Assembly (NCBI RefSeq): GCF_028290785.1
Contig: NZ_JAQGJD010000303.1
Span: 1 to 64,000 of the forward strand
Direction of reading: 5' to 3'
Origin: Tardiphaga sp.
Lineage (GTDB): Bacteria; Pseudomonadota; Alphaproteobacteria; Rhizobiales; Xanthobacteraceae
DNA: 64,000 bases
Shown: piece by piece, positions 8,801 through 18,066 of the stretch
Layout: each line of letters opens with the position of its first letter
Numbering within the stretch: position 1 is the first letter of the stretch
Notes under the pieces: generated by a model
Told to the model about the DNA's origin: nothing
Database searches by the model: none
What the model saw: only the letters and a program-made list of their open reading frames with translations
Position numbers and translations under genes: made by a program

Positions 8801-9577
8801 TCAGGGGAGGATCGCTCCGATTTCCTTCGCAGTATTTCGCATTACGGGTAAAGCAACGCTGCATAATTCAGCTAATGTAGTGCGCGTCGCGCTGGAACTG
8901 ACATTGAGCGAGGCAACCGTTTCGCCGCGGCGATTCTTGATAGGCAGCGCTATCGACAGCAGGCCGATCTCAAGTTCCTCTTCAATCGTCGCAAAACCCG
9001 CATCGCGGATTTTTCGAATCGCTTCCATCAACGCGCCGAGCGACGTCTGCGTCGCTTTCGTCAGCGGTTTACGGTCCATCTGCCGCAGCAACGCGAGCGC
9101 TTCGTCGTCGGATTTAGCTGCGAGCAGAACCCGGCCCGAGGTCATGACATAGGCAGGCATACGTGTGCCAGGCTTCAGTAAGAAACCCATTTTATGGATT
9201 GAAGGTGCATGGGCCACGCCTACGGTTTCAAGGCCGTCGAGGATGCTGATGGAGCAGGACTCGCCCGTTGTCTTCGCGACGGCTTCGACAAAAGGCTGTA
9301 GCCGGCCATCCAACCCTGACTGGGACAGATAGGCATAGCCGAGCCGAAGAATCCGCGACGTCAGGCGATAGTTTTTCTTGTCGGTTACCGCATAGCCGAG
9401 TTCGATCAGCGTCAACAGCGACCGCCGCGCGACCGCCCGATCGACGCCGGTTTTTTCTGCGATCTCGGCCAAGCTGAGCGCTTCCTCGCGGTCACCGAAC
9501 GCTTCGATAACGGTCAACCCACGCGCAAACGCGGTGACGAATGACTGGCTGCGAGGCTTTTCGATCTTTTTAAGCAT
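8801..9577 (-). CDS. IclR family transcriptional regulator
   Basis: A 258-residue regulator. An N-terminal winged helix-turn-helix (SLAEIAEKTGVDRAVARRSL, about residues 35-55) is followed by an IclR effector domain with SGRVLLA near the middle and the ALPIKNRRGETVASLNVS segment near the end. The N-terminal SFVTAFARGLTVIEAFG pattern is like the PcaR/PobR branch, which respond to aromatic acids, though the ligand cannot be read from sequence. It is divergent from two FAD oxidoreductases and an MFS carrier and has a palindrome in the shared promoter region, so it is likely their regulator. Confidence 0.9.
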   Translation of the reverse strand: MLKKIEKPRSQSFVTAFARGLTVIEAFGDREEALSLAEIAEKTGVDRAVARRSLLTLIELGYAVTDKKNYRLTSRILRLGYAYLSQSGLDGRLQPFVEAVAKTTGESCSISILDGLETVGVAHAPSIHKMGFLLKPGTRMPAYVMTSGRVLLAAKSDDEALALLRQMDRKPLTKATQTSLGALMEAIRKIRDAGFATIEEELEIGLLSIALPIKNRRGETVASLNVSSSATRTTLAELCSVALPVMRNTAKEIGAILP

Positions 9578-9682
9578 CCTGATCGCGTCGCAAACGACGC
9601 CCCTGTCCGTCCCGGAGGGCCAATGAGATGGCGATCTTCATTTGACAAGCCCGTTCGCGTCAATGTACACCTAGTGCATAAA

Positions 9683-9699
9683 TGTGCACAGAGTGCACA
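9683..9699. promoter_or_regulatory. Candidate IclR operator, 7-3-7 inverted repeat with extra half-sites
   Basis: TGTGCACAGAGTGCACA is a perfect 7-3-7 inverted repeat between the IclR gene and the divergent oxidoreductase gene. Further GTGCA half-sites begin at 9674 and 9709, so GTGCA starts at 9674, 9684, 9693 and 9709, three of them about one helical turn apart. Binding by the adjacent IclR protein is inferred. Confidence 0.55.
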
Positions 9700-9800
9700 C
9701 AATGACAAGTGCATTCTGACCTTTATTGCTGCCCCCGGGCGGCAGATGAGGTCAGCCGCGACAGAAACAATCAAGGGAAGCAACCTCAGGGAATTGTCCG

Positions 9801-11240
9801 ATGGTGAGCTATGACAGGGCGTTGGTGCTCGACAGCGTGGCGAACGGTAGTGTCGTCGAGCAGTTGAGCACGACAGTTGCTGCGGAGTACGACGTGATCG
9901 TCGCGGGTGGTGGTGCCGCGGGTCTTGTGGCGGCAGTCACCGCCGCGCGGCATGGAGCAAGGACCCTTTTAGTCGAACGGCAGGGCTGCCTCGGCGGGAC
10001 CGCGACGACGGGATACGTCGCCCAGTACATCGGATTCTTCAATCACGGCATTCAGGCAGTATGGGGCCTGCCCTTTGAGTTTACGCAGCGAATTGTTGCG
10101 GCCGGCGGCAGCGAAGGCTTCACCAAGTACATGCTCGCGGAAGCCTCGGCCAATCCCGTTCCAATTCACAATTTCCCGTTCAATCCCGAGATCGTGAAAT
10201 GGGTTGCGGACGAATGGGCAGAGGAGGCCGGTGTTGAAGTTGCTCTCCACGCAAACGTCACCGCCGTTCTGAAGGATGGCGATCGCGTCGGCGGTGTGAT
10301 TGTCGAGGACGTTGCCGGTCGGCGTGCTTACCGGGCTCGCGTTGTTGTCGATGCCAGCGGCGATGCCACGCCGTCTTATCTTGCCGGTGTAACCATGAGA
10401 GCTCCGGAGGACGAAGGCCAGCACGGTGGGAGGCAACCGCAGAGCTTGGTATTCCGGCTTTCCAATATCGATGTGGCGCGGTTCCGAGCGATCCCCCGGG
10501 ACACGAAGCGCGCGCTCGCCCTTGAGGGCGTGCGGCGCGGGGAAATATTCTGGGAGAGCCTGTCGTTCATGAGCACGCCGGGCGGCGTCGATGCAATCTG
10601 CCTCATGAGCCGTATCCTGAACATCGATCCACTCGATCCGCGACAAGCATCGAGCGCGGAGAGGATCGGACGCCAGCAGGTCAAAAGCATCATCGGATTC
10701 CTGAAGCGCGAAGTGCCTGGCTTTGAAAACGCTGTGCTGGCATCTATCGCGCCGCGGATCGGCGTGCGCGAAACCCGTCGGATTATCGGCGACTATACAC
10801 TGACCGAACACGACATCCTGTCGGGTGTCACGTTTCCTGACAGCATCGCATTGGGCTGCGGTCCGATGGACATTCACGATGCGCAGGGAACCGGGATCAA
10901 ACTCTTCGTGCCGCCCGGGCCCTTTGAAATACCGATGCGCTGCTTGATACCTGTCGGCGTTGAGGGCCTGATCGTTACCGGCCGAACGATCTCGGCCACG
11001 CGGGCTGCGAACGGTGGCGCTCGTCATATGGCGACCGCGATGGCGCTCGGTCAGGCAGCCGGTTCAATGGCCGTCGTCGCCTGTCGTGACGCCAATGCCG
11101 TGCACAGTATTCCCGCGGCAATCGTGAAAAGTCTGCTTGAGGCTGACGGGGCGCTCACAACCAGGGACGCATGCCTCGCTCGTGCAGCGCGGGCTCCCGA
11201 GTCGATGGGTTTGCAATCCACGCCGATGCCTTCGGTCTAG
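9801..11240 (+). CDS. FAD-dependent oxidoreductase (FAD_oxidored-type), first of two paralogues
   Basis: A 479-residue flavoprotein. The dinucleotide-binding motif GGGAAG lies near residues 36-41, after the strand YDVIVA, and is followed by LLVERQGCLGGTATTGY, the second FAD contact with a Cys. The C-terminal part has IGVRETRRIIGDYTLTEHDI and a closing FAD segment PVGVEGLIVTGRTISATRAA. There is no signal peptide, so it should be cytoplasmic. It shares the RETRRI motif with the next gene; the two start 33 bases apart and look like an ancient duplication. Substrate unknown. The gene begins an operon with the second oxidoreductase and an MFS carrier and is divergent from IclR. Confidence 0.85.
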   Translation: MVSYDRALVLDSVANGSVVEQLSTTVAAEYDVIVAGGGAAGLVAAVTAARHGARTLLVERQGCLGGTATTGYVAQYIGFFNHGIQAVWGLPFEFTQRIVAAGGSEGFTKYMLAEASANPVPIHNFPFNPEIVKWVADEWAEEAGVEVALHANVTAVLKDGDRVGGVIVEDVAGRRAYRARVVVDASGDATPSYLAGVTMRAPEDEGQHGGRQPQSLVFRLSNIDVARFRAIPRDTKRALALEGVRRGEIFWESLSFMSTPGGVDAICLMSRILNIDPLDPRQASSAERIGRQQVKSIIGFLKREVPGFENAVLASIAPRIGVRETRRIIGDYTLTEHDILSGVTFPDSIALGCGPMDIHDAQGTGIKLFVPPGPFEIPMRCLIPVGVEGLIVTGRTISATRAANGGARHMATAMALGQAAGSMAVVACRDANAVHSIPAAIVKSLLEADGALTTRDACLARAARAPESMGLQSTPMPSV

Positions 11241-11273
11241 CTATCGTCTTTCCTTGCCTTACGGAGAACCTCT

Positions 11274-12629
11274 ATGAGTACGATCGAAACTGTCGCTGAG
11301 CCTGCTCGCCGGACTGAACTCTACGGGACGTTCGATGTCGTTGTTCTCGGCGGTGGCCCTGCTGGCATCGCAGCCGCAGTGGCTGCCGGGAGGGCGGGCG
11401 CCGCGACCCTCTTGATCGAACGTTATGGTTTCCTGGGCGGGATGGGGACCGCCGCAGGCGTGACGAATTTCTGCGGCCTGCATGCCAATCGTTTCGGCCA
11501 AATCGATCAGGTTGTGCACGGGATCGCGGATGATCTGCTTAACGGCATCGCACGCCTGGATGGACTCAAGGAGCCCCACACAGTTTTTGGCAAGATCCAG
11601 GCTCAGGCCTATGACACCGCGGCTTACAAGCTCGCGGCCGATCAGTTGTTGCTCGATGCCGGTGTGAAGATTCTGTTTCACAGTCTCGGCGCCGGTGTGC
11701 TGATGAGTACGGAACGGCAAATTGATACGCTCTTTATCGAAACCAAATCTGGCCGGCGCGGAGTCCGTGGCCGCATTTTCATCGACGGCTCGGGCGACGG
11801 CGATCTCGCAGCTTGGGCCGGCGCGCCTTACGAACTAGGCGATGGAGCCGGTTCGATGATGTTTCCATCGACGATGTTTCGTATCAACGACGTCGACCGC
11901 GATGCCGAAGCAGCAAGGGCGTGGGAGCCAATCGCCGGCATGATGCAGGCGGCGACGCGCGATACCGGTCGTCAATTTCCGCGCCAGACACCGATCATCC
12001 GCCCGCAGAAGCACGGCATCGAGTGGCGGGCCAACATTACCCAGGTCGGCAACAAGGATGGCAGTGCGGTCGATGGCACCGATGCCGATCAACTGACCAA
12101 TGGCGAGATCGAAGGACGACGCCAGGTCAGGGATACGTTCGAATTTCTCCGGCAGAACGTCCCGGCGTTTGCCAATGCCTACATTGTAGATTTGCCGCCA
12201 CAGCTGGGAATTCGCGAAACACGCCGGATCGTTGGCGAATATCAACTGAGCGAAGATGATGTGCTTCAATGCGCGAGCTTTACCGACACCATTGGCGTGA
12301 ATGGTTGGCCCATCGAAGACCACGTCGCCGGCGACATTATCTTCCGCTGGCCCGACATTCCAGGAAGCCGCGGGTTCAATCATCTGCCGTTTCGGATGCT
12401 TCTTCCTAAACAGGTCGACAATTTGTTTGTTGTCGGTCGCTGCGCTTCCATGACGCACCGCGGGCAATCCGCAGCTCGCGTTTCGGGGGCTTGTTTCGTG
12501 ATGGGTGAAGCGGCCGGGACAGCTGCCGCCATGGTCGTCCAGAGCAACGGCGTTTGCCGGGACACTGACGTGAGCACGCTGCAAGCGACTCTGGCGCGCA
12601 ATGGCGTCTATCTGGGAACCGACATGTAG
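11274..12629 (+). CDS. FAD-dependent oxidoreductase (FAD_oxidored-type), second of two paralogues
   Basis: A 451-residue flavoprotein with GGGPAG near residues 26-31, LLIERYGFLGGMGTAAGVTN after it, the shared LGIRETRRIVGEYQLSEDDV motif, and a C-terminal VDNLFVVGRCASMTHRGQSA segment. GGAGAA lies just upstream of the ATG at 11274. It parallels the first oxidoreductase along its length but diverges in the middle domain, so the pair may act on successive intermediates or form a heteromer; neither can be settled from sequence. It is the middle gene of the three-gene unit. Confidence 0.85.
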   Translation: MSTIETVAEPARRTELYGTFDVVVLGGGPAGIAAAVAAGRAGAATLLIERYGFLGGMGTAAGVTNFCGLHANRFGQIDQVVHGIADDLLNGIARLDGLKEPHTVFGKIQAQAYDTAAYKLAADQLLLDAGVKILFHSLGAGVLMSTERQIDTLFIETKSGRRGVRGRIFIDGSGDGDLAAWAGAPYELGDGAGSMMFPSTMFRINDVDRDAEAARAWEPIAGMMQAATRDTGRQFPRQTPIIRPQKHGIEWRANITQVGNKDGSAVDGTDADQLTNGEIEGRRQVRDTFEFLRQNVPAFANAYIVDLPPQLGIRETRRIVGEYQLSEDDVLQCASFTDTIGVNGWPIEDHVAGDIIFRWPDIPGSRGFNHLPFRMLLPKQVDNLFVVGRCASMTHRGQSAARVSGACFVMGEAAGTAAAMVVQSNGVCRDTDVSTLQATLARNGVYLGTDM

Positions 12630-12721
12630 CAGCGTCAGTGCTGCCTCTCCCTACGCGAGCGATAATTTCATCAAACGGGCTCGCAGAAGCCCGCGAAATT
12701 TATGATCAAGGAAGAATTTCG

Positions 12722-13963
12722 ATGGACGTTTCACAGAGCAGCAGGATTGATCCGGCGGAAGTTGGCACCAGCCTTGTCAGCTATCGATGGGTTATCCTGT
12801 TCATCGTTTGGTTATCGTTCCTCGTTAGCTTCGTCGATCGCCTCACTTGGGGCAATGTCGCGGTCTCGGTAGGCCAATCCCTCGGCATGCCGGTTGCCGC
12901 TCTCGGAATTTTTGTCACTGCTTTCTACATCGGATATGTCGTCGCGAACTTCATCGGAGGGTTCAGTAGCGACTGGCTCGGGCCCAGAGTGGTACTCGCG
13001 GGCGCCATCATACCGCTAGGAATCCTTACGCTGCTGTTCAGCTTCACCGCCTCGGTGACGATGGGATTGATCATTCAGGCCTTAATGGGTCTGGCTGCGG
13101 GCGCTGACTATTCGGCGTGCGTCAAGCTCATTACTGCGTGGTTCGACAAGCGCAACAGGGGCTTTGCCATGGGGCTGTTCCTGACGGCCTCGTCGCTTGG
13201 CGTCCTTGTTACCAACGCAATCGTGCCGACGATCCTGCAGACGGTTTCATGGCAAGCCGTTTATCAAATTTTAGGGTCAGTCACGATCCTGATCGGGATA
13301 TTGAGTTACGCTCTGTTGCGCGACAAGCCGAGCGATAAACCGGTCGCCATCACGGCAAAGCCCGATCTGGCGATCCTCCTGAGGAACCGCGACCTTGTCT
13401 TTCTCGCCCTGGCCGGCTTCGGCGCGTTCTGGGGTACTTGGGGTTTCGCCTTCTGGGCGAATGCACTGATGATCCGCGGTCACGGACTGTCACCCGTCAG
13501 CGCTGGTTTTATTGTGGCCCTTGTCGGCGCCGGCGCTATTGCCGGCAAGCCGATTGTCGGCCTGCTGTCCGACTGGTTCGGCGGCATTCGCAAGATACCT
13601 ATTATCATTTGCCTGCTCGCATTCGGGGCCATGCTGTTGTTGTTCGGCGTGTTGACGACTGAACTTCAGTTTCGAATAGCCGCGCCACTTCTCGGCGTGG
13701 CCGCGTTCGTCTACAGCCCACTCATGGGAGCGATGGTCGCAGAGACCGTCGGCATTCAGCGTGCCGGGTCTGCCACAGGTGTAACAGCCGCCTTCTGGCA
13801 ACTGGGAAGCGTGATCGTGCCGGTTGTTGTTGGGATAGCATTTCAGGCTACCAGTTCGTTCTATATGGCTTTTGTCACTTTGGCTGCGGGTCCACTATTA
13901 GGAGCGCTGTTTATGGTGTTCGTTCGCGAACCGGCCGAACGGTCATCTACGAGTGCTGGTTGA
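12722..13963 (+). CDS. MFS transporter
   Basis: A 413-residue inner-membrane carrier with about twelve hydrophobic helices. The loop after helix 2 reads GGFSSDWLGPRVVLAGA, the family G-x(3)-D-x(2)-G-x-R pattern, and a large polar loop follows helix 6 (LRDKPSDKPVAITAKPD). The ATG at 12722 has AAGGAAG at a proper distance and was chosen over an upstream in-frame start. The closest look is to the organic-anion/aromatic-acid carriers (ACS-like). It ends the operon of the two FAD oxidoreductases and probably imports their substrate. Confidence 0.88.
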   Translation: MDVSQSSRIDPAEVGTSLVSYRWVILFIVWLSFLVSFVDRLTWGNVAVSVGQSLGMPVAALGIFVTAFYIGYVVANFIGGFSSDWLGPRVVLAGAIIPLGILTLLFSFTASVTMGLIIQALMGLAAGADYSACVKLITAWFDKRNRGFAMGLFLTASSLGVLVTNAIVPTILQTVSWQAVYQILGSVTILIGILSYALLRDKPSDKPVAITAKPDLAILLRNRDLVFLALAGFGAFWGTWGFAFWANALMIRGHGLSPVSAGFIVALVGAGAIAGKPIVGLLSDWFGGIRKIPIIICLLAFGAMLLLFGVLTTELQFRIAAPLLGVAAFVYSPLMGAMVAETVGIQRAGSATGVTAAFWQLGSVIVPVVVGIAFQATSSFYMAFVTLAAGPLLGALFMVFVREPAERSSTSAG

Positions 13964-14035
13964 GAGGCATTGCCACGTACTGGCCGAGCTCTTGCCTGCG
14001 CAGTCCGACCCAAAATTCCAGAGAAGGGGTTGCGT

Positions 14036-14803
14036 CTAAATTTTCGAAAAATCCGGCGCCCGTCGTTCCGCGAAGGCGGCAAACGCCTCGCGCGCTTCTC
14101 CGGTCTGCAACCGCTCCTTGAACAACGAGCTCTCTTGCGTGATTTGCGCAGCGATCTTCTGATGGTCACGCATCAGCGCCTTAGTATGGATCAGCGATCC
14201 TGCTGGACGTTTCGTCAGCGCAACCGCCGCAGCCATCGCCCTGCTGCGAACGTCCGCCACCGGCACGACGGCGTTCGCCAGGCCGCACGCCAGCGCTGTG
14301 GCGGCATCCATTGGCTCCCCAAGAGCAAACATCGCGTAAGCCCGAACATGCCCGATGCGCGCCGGCAGCAACCAGCTCGATGCGGCCTCGGGAACCAGCG
14401 CCAGATTGACGAATGGCGTAATGAGACGCGCATTGTCGGCGAGATACACCAGGTCGCAGTGCAGCAGCATCGTCGTGCCTACGCCGACGGCGTTGCCCTG
14501 TACCGCGGCGATCAGCGGCTTGGTCGCGCGGCCGAGATTGCCGATGAAGCGGAACGCCGGGCTGTCGCCGGTGTCGTTCGCCACGGACTGCGCGCTGAAA
14601 TCCGCCAGATCGTTGCCCGCTGTAAAACTGTCGCCGTCGCCTTGAAACAGCACTACCTTGACGGCGCTGTCGGTCTCCGCGCGCTCCAGGCCTTCCGACA
14701 TCGCGTTGTACATCGCGCCGGTCAACGCGTTCTTCTTCTCGGGACGCGAGATCGTCAGCGTCAGGATGCCGTCGATCAGTTCGGTCTTCAGATGTTCGCT
14801 CAT
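14036..14803 (-). CDS. Enoyl-CoA hydratase/isomerase family protein, isomerase-like (crotonase fold)
   Basis: A 255-residue crotonase-fold protein acting on CoA esters. The oxyanion-hole segments are FTAGNDL and QGNAVGVGTTMLLHCDLVY. At the catalytic turn it has LALVPEAASSWLLPARIG, where the Glu after Pro matches the position of the single catalytic Glu of delta3,delta2-enoyl-CoA isomerases (PEGCSS in those enzymes). A double-bond isomerase role is thus more likely than a hydratase role. GGAAAGTG precedes the ATG. It is divergent from another crotonase, with an AT-rich inverted repeat between them. The full length matches the family. Confidence 0.88.
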   Translation of the reverse strand: MSEHLKTELIDGILTLTISRPEKKNALTGAMYNAMSEGLERAETDSAVKVVLFQGDGDSFTAGNDLADFSAQSVANDTGDSPAFRFIGNLGRATKPLIAAVQGNAVGVGTTMLLHCDLVYLADNARLITPFVNLALVPEAASSWLLPARIGHVRAYAMFALGEPMDAATALACGLANAVVPVADVRSRAMAAAVALTKRPAGSLIHTKALMRDHQKIAAQITQESSLFKERLQTGEAREAFAAFAERRAPDFSKI

Positions 14804-14866
14804 GAATTCACTTTCCTTATTTTAACGCCGCCTGGGCGTATCTTCCAGCCGCGGCTTGACGTGCAT

Positions 14867-14897
14867 TTTTATATTACTACCATCATCCCATATAAAA
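14867..14897. promoter_or_regulatory. AT-rich 8-15-8 inverted repeat between divergent crotonase genes
   Basis: TTTTATAT at 14867-14874 and ATATAAAA at 14890-14897 are exact inverted copies 15 bases apart, in the 108-base gap between divergent crotonase genes. The right arm contains TATAAA, a possible -10 box for the plus-strand gene. It could be a regulator site or simply two divergent -10 boxes. Confidence 0.35.
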
Positions 14898-14911
14898 CGG
14901 GAGTGAACCAC

Positions 14912-15739
14912 ATGAGCGACGCCGCGCGCACGATCGATACCGGCACCAACGAACTGTTGTGCGAGATCAGTGAGAGAGTTGCAACGATCACATTGAACCG
15001 GCCGCAGGCGCGAAATTCGCTGTCCGACCGCCTTTCGCCCGCTCTGCGCCGAATGATCAAGCAATGCGGCGACGATCCCGATGTCGGGGCACTCCTGATT
15101 ACCGGCGCCGGCGACGCCTTTTGCGCCGGCGGCGACATAAAAGGCATGGCCGGCAACGCGCCAAAGGCCGAGGTGCCGTTCGACGACAAGGTGGCAGATC
15201 TGCGCATTCGCCAGCGAACGCTGACCGGCGCCCTGGTCGCGGTGCGCAAGCCCACCATCGCCGCACTGCCTGGAGCGGCGGCGGGCGCGGGCATGGCGAT
15301 CGCGCTGGCCTGCGACATTCGCATCGCGGCCGAATCGGCGATCATGGCGACAGGGTATGCTCGGATCGGACTGACCGGCGACTACGGCATCGCATGGCTG
15401 CTGACGCAACTCGTCGGCACGTCGCGCGCGCGCGAACTCATGTTTACCGCCGAGCGCATCAACTCGGCGCGCTGCGAGGCGCTCGGCCTTGTCAACCGCG
15501 TGGTGCCCGACATGGAGCTGCGCGCCACCGCCTTCACATTCGCCAAGGGCCTCGCCGAGGGCCCTGCTCTGGCTTTCGCGGGGATGAAAAATAATCTGGA
15601 CCACGCCATAACCTCGGATTTCCTGACCTCGCTCGATCAGGAAGCTGAAACCCTGGTCCGCGCCGCGCGCACGAACGACCACAAAGAAGCCGTTCGTGCC
15701 TTCATCGAGAAGCGCAAGCCGTCGTTCGGCGGCGCGTAA
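14912..15739 (+). CDS. Enoyl-CoA hydratase/isomerase family protein, PaaG-like (crotonase fold)
   Basis: A 275-residue crotonase-fold protein. The oxyanion segments are FCAGGDIKGM and GAAAGAGMAIALACDIRIA. The catalytic turn reads IGLTGDYGIAWLLTQLVG: Asp stands where PaaG-type isomerases keep their catalytic Asp and where hydratases have Glu or Gly. I therefore expect ring or double-bond isomerisation rather than simple hydration. The ATG at 14912 has GGGAG upstream; a much longer in-frame extension is not supported because it runs antisense through the neighbouring gene. It is alone on the plus strand, convergent with the catabolic operon. Confidence 0.88.
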   Translation: MSDAARTIDTGTNELLCEISERVATITLNRPQARNSLSDRLSPALRRMIKQCGDDPDVGALLITGAGDAFCAGGDIKGMAGNAPKAEVPFDDKVADLRIRQRTLTGALVAVRKPTIAALPGAAAGAGMAIALACDIRIAAESAIMATGYARIGLTGDYGIAWLLTQLVGTSRARELMFTAERINSARCEALGLVNRVVPDMELRATAFTFAKGLAEGPALAFAGMKNNLDHAITSDFLTSLDQEAETLVRAARTNDHKEAVRAFIEKRKPSFGGA

Positions 15740-15778
15740 CGACAGCAGAATGTCAGTCGCGCTGAAACTCCGGCCGAA

Positions 15779-16786
15779 CTAGCTAGCGGCGCGCAGCGGT
15801 TCTTGCTGCGGGGCGTCGAGGAAGCCGGTCAGGCGCTGGCGGATGATGCTCTCGGCATCGGTCATGATCCGGTCGATGAGCTCCTTCACCGTCGGCACGT
15901 CGTTGATCAGCCCGACCACCATGCCACAGCTCCAGGCGCCCGCATCCATGTCGCCGTTGATCATGACCTTGGGATAGACGCCCGCGACCTCGTCGAGAAT
16001 ATCGGCGATGACCAGCTTCGGTCCCTTCTCGCGCTCGATCTCCATCAACCGTTCGACGCCGGCGTTCTTCAGCACGCGTTCGGTGTTGCGAAGCGCCCGC
16101 ATCACGATGCGGGTGTCGAGTTCGCTGGCGGCGACCAGCGCTTTCTTGACGTTGTCGTGCACCGGCGCCTCCTTCGTCGCGATGAAGCGGGTGCCCATGT
16201 TGATGCCCGACGCTCCAAGCGCGAGCGCCGCGACCAGGCTGCGCGCGTCGGCCATGCCGCCGGAGGCGACGAACGGAATCTTGAGTTCCTCTGCCGCCCG
16301 CGGCAACAGGATCATGTTCGGCATGTCGTCTTCGCCCGGATGACCACCACATTCGAAGCCATCGACGCTGACGGCATCGCAACCGATCTGCTCGGCCTTC
16401 AGCGAGTGGCGGACCGAGGTGCACTTGTGGATCACCTTGATGCCTGCCGCCTTCAGCGCCGGCATGTATTGCTCGGGGCTGCGGCCGGCGGTTTCGACGA
16501 TCTTGATGCCGCCTTCGCGGATCGCGGCGATGTATTCCGGATAGGGCGGCGCGTCGAACGTCGGCAGGAAGGTGAGATTCACGCCAAACGGCTTGTCGGT
16601 CATGTCGTGGCAGCGCGCGACCTCCTTGGCCAGATTTTCCGGAGTGCGTTGCGTCAAACCCGTGATGATACCGAGACCGCCTGCATTGGAAACCGCGGCG
16701 GCGAGTTCGGCGAAGCCGACATAGTGCATGCCGCCCTGAACGATCGGATGTTCGATGCCGAACAAGTCCGTGATGGCTGTTCTCAT
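15779..16786 (-). CDS. Nitronate monooxygenase / 2-nitropropane dioxygenase family protein
   Basis: A 335-residue FMN-dependent TIM-barrel protein. Family signs are VQGGMHYVGFAELAAAVSNA at the N terminus, GGLGIITG, the flavin loop VASGGMADARSLVAALALGA, and GTRFIATKEAPV. GGAGAC precedes the ATG. True nitronate oxidation is shown for few family members; in CoA-ester clusters such genes often act as enoyl reductases or have no known role, so the substrate is open. It is the last gene of the seven-gene minus-strand operon that starts at 23456. Confidence 0.85.
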   Translation of the reverse strand: MRTAITDLFGIEHPIVQGGMHYVGFAELAAAVSNAGGLGIITGLTQRTPENLAKEVARCHDMTDKPFGVNLTFLPTFDAPPYPEYIAAIREGGIKIVETAGRSPEQYMPALKAAGIKVIHKCTSVRHSLKAEQIGCDAVSVDGFECGGHPGEDDMPNMILLPRAAEELKIPFVASGGMADARSLVAALALGASGINMGTRFIATKEAPVHDNVKKALVAASELDTRIVMRALRNTERVLKNAGVERLMEIEREKGPKLVIADILDEVAGVYPKVMINGDMDAGAWSCGMVVGLINDVPTVKELIDRIMTDAESIIRQRLTGFLDAPQQEPLRAAS

Positions 16787-16825
16787 GAGAGTCTCCAGGT
16801 TTCCGCGTACGGGTTTTTGTTGCGA

Positions 16826-18013
16826 TCAGTGGATGATTTCGAGCAGGCCAGCGGCCCCCATGCCGCCGCCCACGCACATGGTGACAACCGCATATTTCGC
16901 CTTGCGGCGACGGCCTTCGATCAGCGCGTGACCGGTGAGGCGCGCGCCGGTCATGCCATAAGGATGCCCGACCGCGATCGATCCACCGTTGACGTTGAGC
17001 TTTTCCGGATCGATGCCGAGTTTGTCGCGGCAATAGATCACCTGCACCGCGAACGCCTCGTTGAGTTCCCAGAGGTCGATGTCATCGACGGTCAAGCCAT
17101 GGCGCTTTAGCAGGCGTGGCACGGCATAGACCGGGCCGACGCCCATTTCGTCGGGCTCGCAGCCCGCGGAGACGAAGCCACGGAAGATGCCGAGTGGCTT
17201 CAGGTTCTTCTGGGCGGCCAGCGCATCGCTCATGATCACGGTGGCGCTGGCGCCGTCAGAGAGCTGGCTGGCATTGCCGCCGGTGATCGTGAAGCCGGGG
17301 CCCTTGGCCGGTTTCACGTTGGCGAGACCTTCCGCGGTGGTGTCCGGACGCGGGCCTTCGTCGGTGGAAAGCGTGACAGCATTGTAGGATACCACGCCGG
17401 TCTCTTTGTTCGTCACCGACATCGTCGTCGTGATCGGCGCCAGCTCGTCGTTGAAACGCCCGGCCTGCTGCGCCGCGGCGGTGCGGCGCTGGCTTTCCAG
17501 GCTGTATTCGTCCTGCCGCTCGCGCGAGATGTTGTAGCGCTTCGCGACATTCTCGGCTGTGTCCAGCATGGCGATGTAGGCGTCGCCCTTGATCGCCAAC
17601 AGTTCGGGATCGACGGCATGCCACTGGTTGAGATGTTCGTTCTGAACCAGACTGATCGATTCCCCGCCGCCACCAACCGCGATCTCGACGCCGTCATAGA
17701 GCACGGAACGCGCCGCCAGTGCGATGGCCTGTAGTCCGGACGCGCATTGGCGGTCGATCGTGGTGCCGGCGACGCTTACGGGCAGACCGGCGCGCAGCAG
17801 AGCCTTGCGGGCAATATTGCTGCCGGTCGTGCCTTGCTGCATCGCGCAGCCCATCACGACATCCTCGACCTCCGCGCCGGCGATATTGACGCGGCGGAGG
17901 GCCGCCGAGATGGCGTGGCCCATCAGCGTTGCCCCTTCAGTGTTGTTGAGCGCACCTTTGTAAGCTCTGCCGATCGGGGTGCGGGCGGTCGATACGATAA
18001 CGGCTTCGGTCAT
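16826..18013 (-). CDS. Acetyl-CoA acetyltransferase family thiolase
   Basis: A 395-residue thiolase that cleaves beta-ketoacyl-CoA with CoA. The acyl-accepting Cys lies in DRQCASGLQ at about residue 90, the catalytic His in [11 protein letters not shown], and the proton-shuttling Cys in [11 protein letters not shown] at about residue 380. I placed the start at the ATG at 18013, with GAGG upstream, rather than at a TTG four codons earlier. It lies between the acyl-CoA dehydrogenase pair and the nitronate monooxygenase-like gene, as expected for the last cleavage step of a beta-oxidation-like path. Confidence 0.92.
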   Translation of the reverse strand: MTEAVIVSTARTPIGRAYKGALNNTEGATLMGHAISAALRRVNIAGAEVEDVVMGCAMQQGTTGSNIARKALLRAGLPVSVAGTTIDRQCASGLQAIALAARSVLYDGVEIAVGGGGESISLVQNEHLNQWHAVDPELLAIKGDAYIAMLDTAENVAKRYNISRERQDEYSLESQRRTAAAQQAGRFNDELAPITTTMSVTNKETGVVSYNAVTLSTDEGPRPDTTAEGLANVKPAKGPGFTITGGNASQLSDGASATVIMSDALAAQKNLKPLGIFRGFVSAGCEPDEMGVGPVYAVPRLLKRHGLTVDDIDLWELNEAFAVQVIYCRDKLGIDPEKLNVNGGSIAVGHPYGMTGARLTGHALIEGRRRKAKYAVVTMCVGGGMGAAGLLEIIH

Positions 18014-18066
18014 TTTGTGCCTCAAATGTTGGTATGGCCCGGAACCAAGCCGAGAAAATCGCTGTT

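Noticed and set aside
14867-14897. AT-rich inverted repeat as a terminator
   Set aside because: It lies upstream of both divergent genes, has no GC stem and no T tract in the right place.
13970-14911. Upstream extension of the plus-strand PaaG-like crotonase gene
   Set aside because: The extension runs antisense through the neighbouring crotonase gene; the ATG at 14912 has a ribosome binding site and fits the family length.
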